Positions 11,200 through 21,839 are shown, counted from the first letter of the stretch. The stretch is DNA of 64,000 nt from Achatina immaculata (GCA_009760885.1 CM019721.1:15811696-15875695); one strand, 5' to 3'. Program-made: numbers and translations. The notes: generated from the letters alone by a model not told the origin.

Positions 11200-11352
11200 A
11201 TGGTTATAGTTATGATTGAAGGGTCCCGGGGTGTGGCGGCGGCGTCAAAATTTTCAAAGGAAAATATTGTGTTAATAGATAAGGATAATATTGTGTTGGT
11301 AGATAAGGAAAATATTGTGTTAATAGATAAAGAAAATATTGTGTTGGTAGAT
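11200..11352 (+). repeat. 24-bp minisatellite, left part
   Basis: Units of 24 bp ('gaaaatattgtgttggtaga' plus 'taag' or 'taaa') start at about 11262. Because the unit is a multiple of three, every frame stays open over short distances; one frame reads VDKENIVL repeats. I regard this as non-coding. The array is interrupted at 11353 by a family C fragment and resumes at about 11610. Confidence 0.85.
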
Positions 11353-11609
11353 AATCCAAGAAGAAACCAAGTTAAGACTATTCAATTCAAATGTAATATC
11401 CACCTTCATTTATGCATGCGAAAGCTGGAAAACAACTAAAGAAATAGAAAAGAAATTAGACTCTTTTGAAAACAAATGCATAAGGAAAATACTCGGCATC
11501 ACGTGGAACGAATTCAAGAACAATGCAGACTCACCGAAGACAGGAAAAATTGGCGAACTACTTTGCGAGCCCTATGTGACGTTTAACGGCACAGGAAGGA
11601 TAAAAGATA
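11353..11609 (+). mobile_element. Family C 3' fragment inside the minisatellite
   Basis: It begins in 'accaagttaagactattcaa' (RT C-terminal region), skips internally from 'aacaatgcagac' straight to 'tcaccgaagacaggaaaaat', and ends with the family C terminus 'gtgacgtttaacggcacagg' and a GATAA tail. It is both 5'-truncated and internally deleted relative to 49523-50553. Confidence 0.75.
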
Positions 11610-11910
11610 AGATAAGGAAAATATTGTGTTAATAGATAAAGAAAATATTGTGTTGGTAGATAAGGAAAATATTGTGTTGGTAGATAAAGAAAATATTGTG
11701 TTGGTAGATAAGGAAAATATTGTGTTGGTAGATAAAGAAAATATTGTGTTGGTAGATAAGGAAAATATTGTGTTAATAGATAAAGAAAATATTGTGTTGG
11801 TAGATAAGGATAATATTGTGTAAATAAAGAAAATATTGTGTTGGTAGATAAAGACAGTATTGTGCTGGTAGATAAAGACAATATTGTGTTGGTAGATAAA
11901 GACAATTATT
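11610..11910 (+). repeat. 24-bp minisatellite, right part
   Basis: Continuation of the array at 11262-11352, with about 12 units alternating g/a at one position and gga/gca variants near the right end. It ends in 'gacaattattgtaacaatt'. Confidence 0.85.
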
Positions 11911-12835
11911 GTAACAATTATTGTAACAGTTTATTTCCCTGCCTTCATCCAGAACGCGCTGGTGTGAAGAAAGTTCGGCTAAAGGCTGCAAGATTGAATC
12001 TCCACAATCTGTGCATTGTGTCGTTCTATCCTTGATAGACTCATTTACAGCGCTGATGTGATGGCTCTACAGGGCACTAACTTGGACAACGCACTCTAAA
12101 AATTAGAGGATTTGAAACTTTTTACAACAGACAGTTATCCGAGGTAACATTGAGAAGTATTAAGTAGCCATGTTCAGGTAGAACTGTAAAGATTTACAGT
12201 CCCTTAGGGTACAAGCCACTCACTGATTTATGTTGGTAAGGTATACGCTTGCAATGCAAAAGGTTGATGTACAAATACGGCTATGGTACAATGCATACAT
12301 TTTAATGTCAAGGACTGGATGTGAAAATTTAAAGCTTAAACATGCATGTTTTTGAACTGGAAAATGTCATGGTGAATATGGATGTACTCTATCTGAAAGG
12401 AACAATCTGGATAGCATTTTGAAAATGGAATGAAGAAAGTGACATTTGACTTGGCTTTCGCATTATCAGGCTTCGCACCAAGTTGTTGCCGAGATTTCTT
12501 AGATCACCAAGTTCACTTGCATTATTTTAGTAAAAAAAATGACACCACCATGAAACAAAGAACAAAAACTCACATTCTGGACGCAGTTAAGAAGATTATA
12601 TCCTATATATAAGATATAAGGGCTGGAGTGCAAAAAAAGTGACACAAGTCAGAAAAGTTTGCCAAAAATTAAGGACGTCTAACAACCTTTACGAGGCGCT
12701 GCTGAATTATCTGAAACAGAGAATGAATGAAGCAGTGATGAATTTCAAGACAGCTGCACACCAATCTAAAATAGTGAAATGGGAAATCTTTTATCGGGAT
12801 CTGTACAGAGAAAAAAGGGTAAATGTATGAGTTCT
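11911..12835. other. Intron, no recognised gene
   Basis: Two open frames of about 60 codons (12430-12612 and 12639-12830) lie in the same orientation. Neither resembles a family I recognise, nor do they join with splice sites. They may be a degraded mobile-element gene. Confidence 0.4.
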
Positions 12836-13105
12836 GATCCAACGTCATTGCACACGGTCGTTAAACAATAAAATGACTAGTGTCGCCATCAGCACGAACT
12901 CTGCAGCTATCGGCGTCATTCCTCTTCCTTCCCAGAGAATTAACTCTAGTACCCATTTTTCCTTGAGGCTGGGTGAACCACAGGAATTTTTTGCGAGCCA
13001 TTTAGTTTTACCGTTGCTGTGTTGAGTGGAAATCGAAACCGAGTCATCTGGTAGACGAGCGAGTGACTAATCTACTGCGCTAAAACGCCTCCCGGTGTAC
13101 AAACG
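12836..13105 (-). mobile_element. tRNA-derived SINE
   Basis: Read on the minus strand from about 13100, the head has a pol III A-box-like 'tagcgcagtagattagtc' and a B-box-like 'ggtttcgatttcc' about 35 nt later, as in a tRNA. The body resembles that of the SINE at 17655-17910 (matching 'acccag.ctc.aaggaaaaa' and 'gggtac' blocks). It is not a functional tRNA gene because the acceptor stem is not paired. Confidence 0.65.
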
Positions 13106-13601
13106 AAATGTCTCTAAAAATATTTGGTTACAGCAGGATTAATGTTAGCATCCTCTTAGTTTCGGAATTAGATAGTCAATTATTAACTTATTGTTAGTTT
13201 TAGTGGTAAAAGATTTGGGTTGAAAGACATAAAGAGGGAATTGGAAACAAATTAAAAACAACACAGGATCAAGCACTACAAAAACGAAAAAAAAATGAAG
13301 GAAAAAGCCATAGCAACTAGAAAAAAAAGAACTATTTGATCATTACCACCAGCGTTGCTGCAGACAAGGATGGTCACTCTCTCATTACTTCTTTTTACGC
13401 ATGCGCCGAAGTTTCGTACATGAAGCTGAAGTTTAGTTATTTATTTATTTGTTTATTTATTTATTGTCTCCATTTTGTAGCTCAATCCTTTTTAATCACT
13501 GTCAAATTGATAACAATTAGATTGGGATTGTCTGTTAATTTCTACCCATATAAATTAAGCTGTATGATTCCGTTGGTCAAGACAATCATATAAATAAAAA
13601 T
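13106..13601. other. Intron with (TTTA)n tract
   Basis: Non-coding. An ATTT/GTTT tract lies at about 13435-13466. No gene recognised. Confidence 0.4.
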
Positions 13602-13613
13602 ATGTCTTTCAGC

Positions 13614-14475
13614 GGTTAATGAGGGAGGCAACATCAGACAAACGCAGAGGATTACAATAGACCCTTGACACAGTGCTGGAGGACATTGACTTTGCGGACG
13701 ACATTTGTCTACTATCAAGCAGCCACAAAGAAATGCAAGATAAAATAAACAAGCTAACTCAGAATTCAAACAAAATAGGACTAAAGATCAACATAGGAAA
13801 GATAAAGTTAATGAAGTAAAATGTGAACAACAGAAATGTACTCAGAGTAGATAGCAAGTTAGTGTAGGAGGAAAATTTGTATATCTTGGCAGTAGAGTAG
13901 TAGAAAATGGAGACAGCACAGAGGACATCAACAGCAGACTTACTACAGCAAACCAGGCTTTTGCAGTTCTGCAGACTATATGGAAATCTAAAAAATTAAG
14001 CATAAATACGAAAATCAGGATATTTAAGAGTAAAGTTCTGAGTGTACTACTCCATGGAAGCGAATGCTGGAAAATCACCAAAACCATAGAAAACAAGTTA
14101 AATTCTTTCCTGACTAAATGTTTACGAAGAATTAGACAAATATTTTGGCCAAACACCATAAGAAATAACATCTTGTTGGCAGAAATGCAGATGAAGCCAC
14201 TGACAGCAATTATTGAGGAAGACGCTGGCGATGGTTGGGACATGTGCTCCGGATGACTGACAACTCACTACCAAAAATAGCACTAAGATGGACACGACAA
14301 GGGAACAGAAGTAAGAGTAGACCAAAAGAGACATGGAGAAGAATAACAGAGAGGATGTTGAACAATAGAGGGCTCACCTGGGCAAGAGGATAAAAAAGGC
14401 AAAGGACAGGCATTTGTGGAAAACCCTTGGAGAAGCCACTTGTGCCCTGTGCACTTACGGTTCATAGAGAGATCG
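13614..14475 (+). mobile_element. Family D RTE-like copy with 12-bp TSD
   Basis: The copy begins at the RT catalytic motif region ('LEDIDFADDICLLSSSH', with intact FADD) and continues through 'GSRVVENGDSTEDINSRLT', the 'SVLLHGSECWKITKT' block and the family D C-terminus. Frame breaks occur at about 13820, 13870 and 14220. The direct repeat atgtctttcagc at 13602-13613 and 14476-14487 defines the ends. It is a 5'-truncated, dead insertion in the SLCO intron. Confidence 0.85.
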
Positions 14476-14670
14476 ATGTCTTTCAGCACAAAAGATGTCT
14501 TTCATGACAATCTACTCTGTAATTTTATAATTCTTCTACTTCTCATTGTAAATTAATTTGGATTTTATTTGTAAAGTACAATAATAAATTGTTGAGAATC
14601 ATATATCGCGAGCACTGAGTGACATAAAAATATCTTTAATTTTGTTTCACAAAACTATTCATACATGTAC

Positions 14671-14806
14671 CTTTCGATCCATGAACGAACAACCAGCATG
14701 GCATGGTGAGAAATAGCTGCTTCTGTCTGCGCCACATACTGGGAAGTAGTTTTTGTCATCACAGTTACAGTTTTGTACACAGTGAGAGATAGTCCGGATA
14801 TTGGAA
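14671..14806 (-). CDS. SLCO: SLCO/OATP exon: Kazal-like cysteine loop
   Basis: The 136-nt exon has a ttttacag acceptor and an AAAG|GTACAT donor. It encodes 'SHCVQNCNCDDKNYFPVCGA', then 'DRSSYFSPCHAGC' and 'SFMDRK'. The C-x-C ... P-V-C-G-x-D ... Y-x-S-P-C-x-A-G-C pattern is the Kazal-like large extracellular loop that OATPs carry between helices 9 and 10. The first base completes the serine codon split across the exon at 17006-17198, so that exon (or its duplicate) joins here in frame. Confidence 0.9.
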
Positions 14807-14809
14807 CTG

Positions 14810-15865
14810 TAAAAGGGAAAGAATAATTAACTATGGCAAGGTATTCAACTATATAAATCCAACAATCAATAAACTACATTTGAGTGCAAACAACATCAGT
14901 CATTTCTGTTTCATTGCCAGAATAATTCAACTAAGTCTGGGACATAAAGGCAGCACATATTAACATCATCAATCTTGTGATCAAAGAAAAACAAACTTCC
15001 TTTTTCTAAAAATAAATATCAGTTCTGTTCGTCGCCATCTGACTAAACTAGGAATAGGATGAAACCTATCGTCGTATAGTGACAATAACAGAACACAATA
15101 TCACGTTGTATCCATCCATCCATCCATCCGCCCGTCAAGTCTTTTAAATATAAACAGTCAAGACGTGTAGGTTGGCAGATATATCGGTTTTTTACTGTTG
15201 TTTTCTTATAACTTCAATTAGGTTTCGTTGTCCTGAAACTTTTTTAAAAGAATCCTTTATTTATTTTAATGGATATCCAGGATATTTGTTGCATCTTTCT
15301 AAAAATTCCCGTTTTGCGATATGTGTCGACGCAAAAGATTCATACGAAAGTATGCCGGCAGGAGTGTTAAAAAGCTCCTGCCATCTTTTACGTCTCCCGG
15401 AAGCCTACCTTATGCTACATTTGAAATGAAGGCACTTTAAATCTGTAAACTGTAGGGCTACTCAGACACAATCCTATGCAAGCATGCACTTATGAACCTG
15501 CTGGTGACTGCAGACTTGGGCATTTTAAATCCGACTGGAGGCGTCCCACCAGGGTTTTGAGTTCTGACTCCGAAATATATACTTCAGGTATTCAACAATG
15601 CACAGAACTATGAAATCAATCTTGTCAGAAGAGGAAGGGTTGGCACGAGAATTTACGGAGAATGCTCAGTACCCTGGCGACAGATTTCCATGTGCAATAA
15701 TTACCGGGAAAGAAAACAAAGCTGCACTCACAGCTGGTGTAAAATCGTGTTCTGTGATAATCAATTTCACAATGTAGAAAGAAAATAACGGTGTGAAGAA
15801 AATTATTAACATACCTACATTAAAGAATATTCAAACATTAAGTATTAGAAATAAAATCATTAATA
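14810..15865. other. Intron, no recognised gene
   Basis: An open frame of 85 codons at 15172-15429 and other short frames resemble nothing I know. A short CATC tract lies at 15111-15128. The rest is AT-rich intron. Confidence 0.4.
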
Positions 15866-15867
15866 AT

Positions 15868-16330
15868 TCATTCATTCATTTGCATTTGCGGAACTCTGCC
15901 TCCCTAACAGCTCTCCTGTAGGCCTCTCGGTTGTAAGCAAGATGCCCTGCTGTTGATGCATCCATTGCAGATCATCAACGATGTCTTACAACCATCTTCG
16001 CCTTGGTCTTCCTCTCTTTCTTTTTCCCATTATGTATCCTTCCAAAACTGTCTTCTCCAAATTCTCATAACGCATAATATGCCCAAAATACTTAAGTTCA
16101 ATGTTCTTTAATTAACCAACCTTCTTCATTATTAATTTCTTGTAGTATGGATATATTTGTTCTTTTTTTGTCCACGATATTTGAAGGACTCTTCTGTAGC
16201 ATTTACATTCAAAGGCATTTATGTGTTTCTCAGCTGTTTTGTTAAGTCTCACAGGCATATGCTGCGATGGGAAAGCTGGATAGATGCATGCCCTTAAAAC
16301 TTTTATTAACTCTTTCACTCCTGAATTAAT
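15868..16330 (-). mobile_element. Family B 3' fragment
   Basis: The GAAT tail (attcattcattc on the plus strand, about 15868-15880) is followed by the reverse complement of the family B C-terminus and by 'LNKTAEKHINAFECKCYRRV' coding. Frame breaks are frequent and RT motifs are absent. Confidence 0.75.
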
Positions 16331-16494
16331 TTCCACGATTTACCAGAATAAATTTTGCTGAAAAATCTTGGTATAAAAAAGTGAAGGGTAAGCTGCCCTA
16401 TAAGTTAAAAATATGGGTTAAGTTAGAAATAAATTACTTTGAATCTTCTTTAGATGCTGCCTAAATATCGCTCTGAGCTGCAAGTAGAACTTAA

Positions 16495-16900
16495 ATCTGA
16501 AATTAGACTCTTTTGAAGACAAATGCATAAGGAAAATACTCGGCATCAAGTGGAACGAATTCAAGAACAATGCAGAGATAAGACAGATGACTGAACAACA
16601 ACCAGTCTCATGGGTGATCAAGAAAAAGAGATGGACATATGCTGGTCACTTGATAAGAAGAAATGGTCAGAGAATCCCAAAACAAGCTATCAAGTGGAAC
16701 ACAACAGGCCAAAGAAAAAGAGGCCAACCACGTGAAACTCTGAAGAGGAAATTGTTAAGAGAGGCCAAATTAACAGGCATAAAATCTTTTGATGAGGCTG
16801 AAAGACTCGCTGAAGACAGGAAAAATTTGCGAACTACTTTGTGAGCCCTAAGTGACGTTTAACGGCACGGGAAGGATATAAGATATAAGATAACACTGAT
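16495..16900 (+). mobile_element. Family C 3' fragment
   Basis: Open over 16587-16844, with 'RQMTEQQPVSWVIKKKRW', 'HLIRRNGQRIPKQAIKW' and 'RLAEDRKNLRTTL'. It ends with the 'gtgacgtttaacggcacgg' terminus and a GATATAA tail. The left breakpoint of the 1.76 kb tandem duplication falls inside it at 16711. Confidence 0.8.
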
Positions 16901-17005
16901 CTGCATAGGCGTGCAAGATGCACCAACGTTGTCAGTGTTGTTTTGTAGTAAAAGAGTTAAAAGGCAAGAAACCTTAACAGCGGCATGGAAGTCATTTGTA
17001 AGCAC

Positions 17006-17198
17006 CTGTTAATCTCTATCCCGTTATCTATGACAGGCTGATGGCACCCAAGGAAAAATCCAGCAGACGAAACTGCTGCAGATGTTATCTTGCATCCAAT
17101 CATCAACTTCAAACACATCACTGGTGACAATTTAAACCGCGACGTGATGCATCCTCCAGCGATGGTTCCTATAGATGCGGCGACGACATTGATCGCAC
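17006..17198 (-). CDS. SLCO: SLCO/OATP exon (193 nt), copy 1
   Basis: It lies between a ttctctag acceptor and an AACAG|GTGCTT donor. It encodes 'GAINVVAASIGTIAGGCITS', then 'RFKLSPVMCLKLMIGCKI' and 'SSAGFFLGCHQPVIDNGIEI'. This matches the OATP segment G-A-I-...-G-G-...-K-F-x-L, a following helix and the F-x-L-G-C loop before the Kazal region. The G completed at its 5' end continues the exon at 37849-38031, and its 3' end joins the Kazal exon. The sequence appears identical to copy 2 at 18763-18955. 193 is not divisible by three, so including both copies in one mRNA would shift the frame. Confidence 0.9.
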
Positions 17199-17654
17199 CT
17201 AGAGAAAATAAATATGATGCTTTAATAAAATTGTCTTGGTACTCCTAACACTGAAAAATATCATGAAAGTTAATTCAATAAGAGCATAAAAAATCTACTT
17301 CATAGAGTAGGAATGCTGCTGAAATCCAAAATATCTGAAGTATTTTTGAGTAAAAAAAAATCTGATGTCTACTTTAAATGAAAACGAAAACAATAAATAA
17401 TAACAGTAGAACACCATAACCTGTACTGTTCTCAGTTTAATGTGCGGACAGACCAGTTTAAAAAAAAACCTAAAGCCCCTAGATCAAGAAATGAATGCTA
17501 CCTTCGAACGCATAACTTCGCAAACTTCAAACCTTCCTTATAGGTATTGCTCTATAATTATCCTCTTTATGAGCTATTTATTACTGAAAATACTGTGGTA
17601 GCTGTGTTCTCGTTTCATGTTTGTTTTCTATTTTTCAAAAAAGATACTAAATTT

Positions 17655-17910
17655 GTCTGTTGCGGTGGTGCAGTGGTTAGTGCACTCGCTTGCAGATCTG
17701 AATGTTCCTGTTTCGATTTCGCATACGAGTAGAATTTTTTTCTAGCCTACGGCACCGGGTTCAAGCCAGTCTCCAAAAAAGGAGTACCTGGGGTTTCCGT
17801 AGGAATACAAAGGCAGCAAGAACAAGTACTAGCATTCCTACCTCAGATGCTATAATGGCCTAAACATGTGAAGGCTTCCCACACCTATAGCATGCAAATG
17901 CTAAGGGATA
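17655..17910 (+). mobile_element. tRNA-derived SINE (unit 1)
   Basis: The head has an A-box-like 'tggtgcagtggttagtgc' and a B-box-like 'gtttcgatttcg'. The body contains 'caccgggttcaagccagtc' and a 'ggagtacctggggtttccg' block. It is copied with the tandem duplication at about 19404-19660. The same SINE family as 12836-13105 is likely. Confidence 0.65.
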
Positions 17911-17989
17911 TAGTTTCTTTTTTGTTAAAATGTTTTTTGTTTTCCTCCATCCCATTTTTTAGGTCACCGCGCGCACGCATGCACACACA

Positions 17990-18467
17990 CATTAATTAAT
18001 TTGCATGTCCCTTGCGGAACTTTGCCTCCCTAACAACACTCCTGTAGGCCTCTCGGTTGTGAGCAAGATGCCTTGCTACTGATGCATCCATTTGCAGATC
18101 ATCAACGATGTCTTGCATCCATCTTCGTCTTGGTCTTCCTCTCTTTCTTTTTCCCATTATGTATCCTTCCAATACGGTCTTCTCTAGATTATCATGACGC
18201 TTAATATGTTCAAAATATTTAAGTTTTCTTTGTTTAATCCTCTTTACTAACCAGTCTTCTTCGCTATTAAGTTCTTGTAGTATGGATATATTTGTTATTT
18301 TTGTGTCCATAATATTTGAAGAACTCTTCTGTAGCATTTACATTCAAAGGTATTTATGTGTTTCTCAGCTGTTTTGTTAAGTGTCAAGATCTCATAGGCA
18401 TATGTTGCGATGGGAAAGATGCATGCCCTTAAAAATCTTATTTTTGTAGTTCTGTCTGTTCCTCTCC
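17990..18467 (-). mobile_element. Family B 3' fragment ending at duplication breakpoint
   Basis: It carries the family B C-terminus on the minus strand, open at 17996-18337 ('ELNSEEDWLVKRIKQRKLKY', 'GKRKRGRPRRRW'), and an upstream 'LNKTAEKHINTFECKCYRRV' block. The low-coordinate end reads ttaattaat in place of the usual GAAT tail. The high end is cut at 18467 where unit 2 of the duplication begins. Confidence 0.8.
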
Positions 18468-18645
18468 AAAGAAAAAGAGGCCAACCACGTGAAACTCTGA
18501 AGAGGAAATTGTTAAGAGAGGCCAAATTAACAGGCATAAAATCTTTTGATGAGGCTGAAAGACTCGCTGAAGACAGGAAAAATTTGCGAACTACTTTGTG
18601 AGCCCTAAGTGACGTTTAACGGCACGGGAAGGATATAAGATATAA
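18468..18645 (+). mobile_element. Family C 3' fragment (unit 2, truncated by duplication)
   Basis: Copy of 16711-16895, now fused directly to the family B fragment on its left. It carries 'TLKRKLLREAKLTGIKSFDE' and the GATATAA tail. Confidence 0.8.
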
Positions 18646-18762
18646 GATAAGACTGATCTGCATAGGCGTGCAAGATGCACCAACGTTGTCAGTGTTGTTT
18701 TGTAGTAAAAGAGTTAAAAGGCAAGAAACCTTAACAGCGGCATGGAAGTCATTTGTAAGCAC

Positions 18763-18955
18763 CTGTTAATCTCTATCCCGTTATCTATGACAGGCTGATG
18801 GCACCCAAGGAAAAATCCAGCAGACGAAACTGCTGCAGATGTTATCTTGCATCCAATCATCAACTTCAAACACATCACTGGTGACAATTTAAACCGCGAC
18901 GTGATGCATCCTCCAGCGATGGTTCCTATAGATGCGGCGACGACATTGATCGCAC
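18763..18955 (-). CDS. SLCO: SLCO/OATP exon (193 nt), copy 2
   Basis: Exact duplicate of the exon at 17006-17198, including the splice acceptor and donor and the flanking intron bases. It lies upstream of copy 1 in transcription order. Either copy could join the exon at 37849 to the Kazal exon at 14806. Joining both in series would break the frame, so one must be skipped if a full-length transporter is made. Confidence 0.85.
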
Positions 18956-19403
18956 CTAGAGAAAATAAATATGATGCTTTAATAAAATTGTCTTGGTACT
19001 CCTAACACTGAAAAATATCATGAAAGTTAATTCAATAAGAGCATAAAAAATCTACTTCATAGAGCTGCTGAAATCCAAAATATCTGAAGTATTTTTTAGT
19101 AAAAAAAAATCTGATGTCTACTTTAAATGAAAACGAAAACAATAAATAATAACAGTAGAACACCATAACCTGTACTGTTCTCAGTTTAATGTGCGGACAG
19201 ACCAGTTTAAAAAAAAACCTAAAGCCCCTAGATCAAGAAATGAATGCTACCTTCGAACGCATAACTTCGCAAACTTCAAACCTTCCTTATAGGTATTGCT
19301 CTATAATTATCCTCTTTATGAGCTATTTATTACTGAAAATACTGTGGTAGCTGTGTTCTCGTTTCATGTTTGTTTTCTATTTTTCAAAAAAGATACTAAA
19401 TTT

Positions 19404-19665
19404 GTCTGTTGCGGTGGTGCAGTGGTTAGTGCACTCGCTTGCAGATCTGAATGTTCCTGTTTCGATTTCGCATACGAGTAGAATTTTTTTCTAGCCTACG
19501 GCACCGGGTTCAAGCCAGTCTCCAAAAAAGGAGTACCTGGGGTTTCCGTAGATTCCTACGGAAACCCCAGGCAGCAAGAACAAGTACTAGCATTCCTACC
19601 TCAGATGCTATAATGGCCTAAACATGTGAAGGCTTCCCACACCTATAGCATGCAAATGCTAAGGG
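19404..19665 (+). mobile_element. tRNA-derived SINE (unit 2) with an inverted patch
   Basis: Duplicate of 17655-17910. In this copy about 10 bp of the original are replaced by a reverse-complement copy of the adjacent block, making a perfect 16-bp inverted repeat (19536-19551 and 19556-19571) around a 4-bp loop. Confidence 0.7.
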
Positions 19666-19744
19666 ATATAGTTTCTTTTTTGTTAAAATGTTTTTTGTTT
19701 TCCTCCATCCCATTTTTTAGGTCACCGCGCGCACGCATGCACAC

Positions 19745-20312
19745 ACACATTAATTAATTTGCATGTCCCTTGCGGAACTTTGCCTCCCTAACAACACTCC
19801 TGTAGGCCTCTCGGTTGTGAGCAAGATGCCTTGCTACTGATGCATCCATTTGCAGATCATCAACGATGTCTTGCATCCATCTTCGTCTTGGTCTTCCTCT
19901 CTTTCTTTTTCCCATTATGTATCCTTCCAATACGGTCTTCTCTAGATTATCATGACGCTTAATATGTTCAAAATATTTAAGTTTTCTTTGTTTAATCCTC
20001 TTTACTAACCAGTCTTCTTCGCTATTAAGTTCTTGTAGTATGGATATATTTGTTATTTTTGTGTCCATAATATTTGAAGAACTCTTCTGTAGCATTTACA
20101 TTCAAAGGTATTTATGTGTTTCTCAGCTGTTTTGTTAAGTGTCAAGATCTCATAGGCATATGTTGCGATGGGAAAGATGCATGCCCTTAAAAATCTTATT
20201 TTTGTAGTTCTGTCTGTTCCTCTCCACAGATTCTTTAGTTGTTTTACTTTTTGAAGACCAATAGATGTCCTCCTTTTAATTTCCCTCATTTTATCTCCAT
20301 TATTAGTTAGTA
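19745..20312 (-). mobile_element. Family B 3' fragment (unit 2 and its flank)
   Basis: Duplicate of 17990-18467, continued to about 20312 through the original sequence beyond the duplication end ('KVKQLKNLWRGTDRTTKIRF', 'MREIKRRTSIG'). The low-coordinate end reads ttaattaat in place of a GAAT tail. A second family B copy abuts its upstream end. Confidence 0.8.
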
Positions 20313-21097
20313 TTCATTCATTCCTTTGCATGTCCCTTGCGGAACTTTGCCTCCCAAACAGCACTCCTGTAGGCCTCTCGGTTGTGAGCAAGATGGCCTG
20401 CTGCTGCTGCATCCATTTCCAGATCATCAACGATGTCTTGCAGCCATCTTCGTTTCGGTCTTCCTCTTTTTCTTTTTCCCATTATGTATCCTTCCAATAC
20501 GGTCTTCTCTAAATTATCATGACGTTTAATGTGGCCAAAATATTTAAGTTTTCTCTCTTTAATCCTCTTTACTAGCCAGCCTTCTTCAATATTAAGCTCT
20601 TGTAGTATAGATATATTTGTTCTTTTTTGTGTCCACGATATCTGGAGAACTCTTCTATAGCATTTACATTCAAAGGCATTTATGTGCTTCTCAGCTGTTT
20701 TGTTAAGTGTCCAGGTCTCACAGGCATATGTTGCGATAGGAAAGATGCATGCCCTTAAAAATCTTATTTTTGTGGTTCTGTCTGCTCCTCTCCACAGATT
20801 CTTTATTTGTTTTACTTTCTGAAGAGCAATAGATGTCCTCCGTTTAATTTCCCTCATTGTATCTCCATTATTAGTTAGTAGTGATCCTAGATATTCAAAG
20901 CTCTCCACTTCTTCCAATTTTTCCCCACTGATACATATTTCAGCTGCCTTATTTGTTTTGTCAGTTGTCATCAGTTTAGTTTTCTTCACATTGAGATAGA
21001 GGTTTTGCTCTTTGCTGTTCTTATGGACTGGCATAATTAGTTTTTCCATTCCTTTTTGTGTTGTGGACAGTAATACTGTGTCATCAGTATATCTCAT
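20313..21097 (-). pseudogene. Family B RTE-like RT C-terminal half, long open frame
   Basis: A 259-codon frame (20318-21097) runs without interruption from 'MRYTDDTVLLSTTQKGMEKL' (RT catalytic YTDD motif, slightly altered from Y-V/A-D-D) to the terminal 'FRKGHAKE'. It also has 'EEVESFEYLGSLLTNNGDT', 'CETWTLNKTAEKHINAFECK' and the basic 'GKRKRGRPKRRW'. It is the best-preserved family B C-terminus in the window, with 27070-27759 very close to it. It is 5'-truncated before the other RT motifs and the endonuclease, so it cannot be autonomous. Confidence 0.85.
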
Positions 21098-21750
21098 TAA
21101 CCACGAAAGACAAATATACGTAGAAGGAACAGCTGTTAAAGAAGTAAACCGTTTTGCATATCTCGGCAGCTACATAGACCAGGATGATGACACCAGAAAT
21201 GAAGTTAGATTTCAAATTGCAAAAGCAGCATTGACCTTCAAGAATCTCGAGAATATATGGCATTCAAAAGTTATTAGCAGAAAAACCAAGTTAAGATTAT
21301 TCAATTCAAATGTAATATCCACCTTTATTTTTAGCATGTGAAAGCTGGAAAACAACTAAAGAAAGAAATTAGACTCTTTTAAAAACAAATTCCAAAGGAA
21401 AATATTCGGTATAAAGTGCAACGAATTCAAGAACAACACAGAGGTAAGATAGATGAGCGAACAACAACCTGTCTTATCAGAAAAAGAAGATGGACATATG
21501 TCGATCATGTGATGAGAAGGAACAATCAGAGGATCCCCGAACAAGCTATCAAGTGGAACACAACAGATCAAAGAAAAAGAGGTTGACCACGGGAAACTCT
21601 AAAGAGGACATTGTTAAAAGAGGCCAGTTTAGTGGACATAACGTCCCTTGATGAGATTGAAAAACTCGCCGAAAACAGGAGATCTTGGCGAACTACCATG
21701 TGGGCCCCATGTGACGTTTGTCGGCACGGGAAGGATGCAAGCTATATTCA
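21098..21750 (+). mobile_element. Family C RT C-terminal fragment
   Basis: Begins with 'NHERQIYVEGTAVKEVNRFA', then 'LGSYIDQDDDTRNEVRFQI', the basic tail, and the 'cggcacgggaaggatgcaa' terminus. Frame breaks at about 21340 and 21590. It abuts the family B copy at 20313-21097 with opposite orientation. Confidence 0.8.
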
Positions 21751-21839
21751 TCCATGTAATGTATTGTTATCCTGAAGGATTATGTGCCCAATGAAAGCAA
21801 TAATTCTTATAAACACGATCATATATAATCCAGAGTTCA

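Larger units (their letters stand above)
16711..20224. repeat. 1.76 kb tandem duplication containing an SLCO exon
   Basis: Unit 1 is 16711-18467 and unit 2 is 18468 to about 20224, with a constant offset of 1757 bp over the exon. Each unit holds the tail of a family C fragment, the 193-nt SLCO exon, a tRNA-SINE and a family B 3' fragment. The breakpoint joins 'cctctcca' of family B to 'aaagaaaaag' of family C, with a shared cca at the junction. The units differ by only a few substitutions, an 8-bp deletion near 19063 and one inverted patch at 19536-19571. They are a recent duplication or collapsed alleles in assembly. Confidence 0.9.

Noticed and set aside
11200..11910. CRISPR array or coding tandem-repeat protein
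   Set aside because: Units are contiguous with no spacers, in a eukaryotic intron, and are split by a transposon. It is a minisatellite.
15172..15429. 85-codon plus-strand open frame as a gene
   Set aside because: No recognisable family, no supporting context, and it lies in an SLCO intron.
17655..17740. tRNA gene
   Set aside because: A and B boxes are present but the acceptor arm does not pair and the sequence continues into a SINE body found also at 12836-13105.
20326..20529. Cysteine-rich open frames starting MHVPCGTL or MSLAEL, seen at many places
   Set aside because: They are antisense shadows of the family B C-terminus and occur wherever that element lies in the minus orientation.
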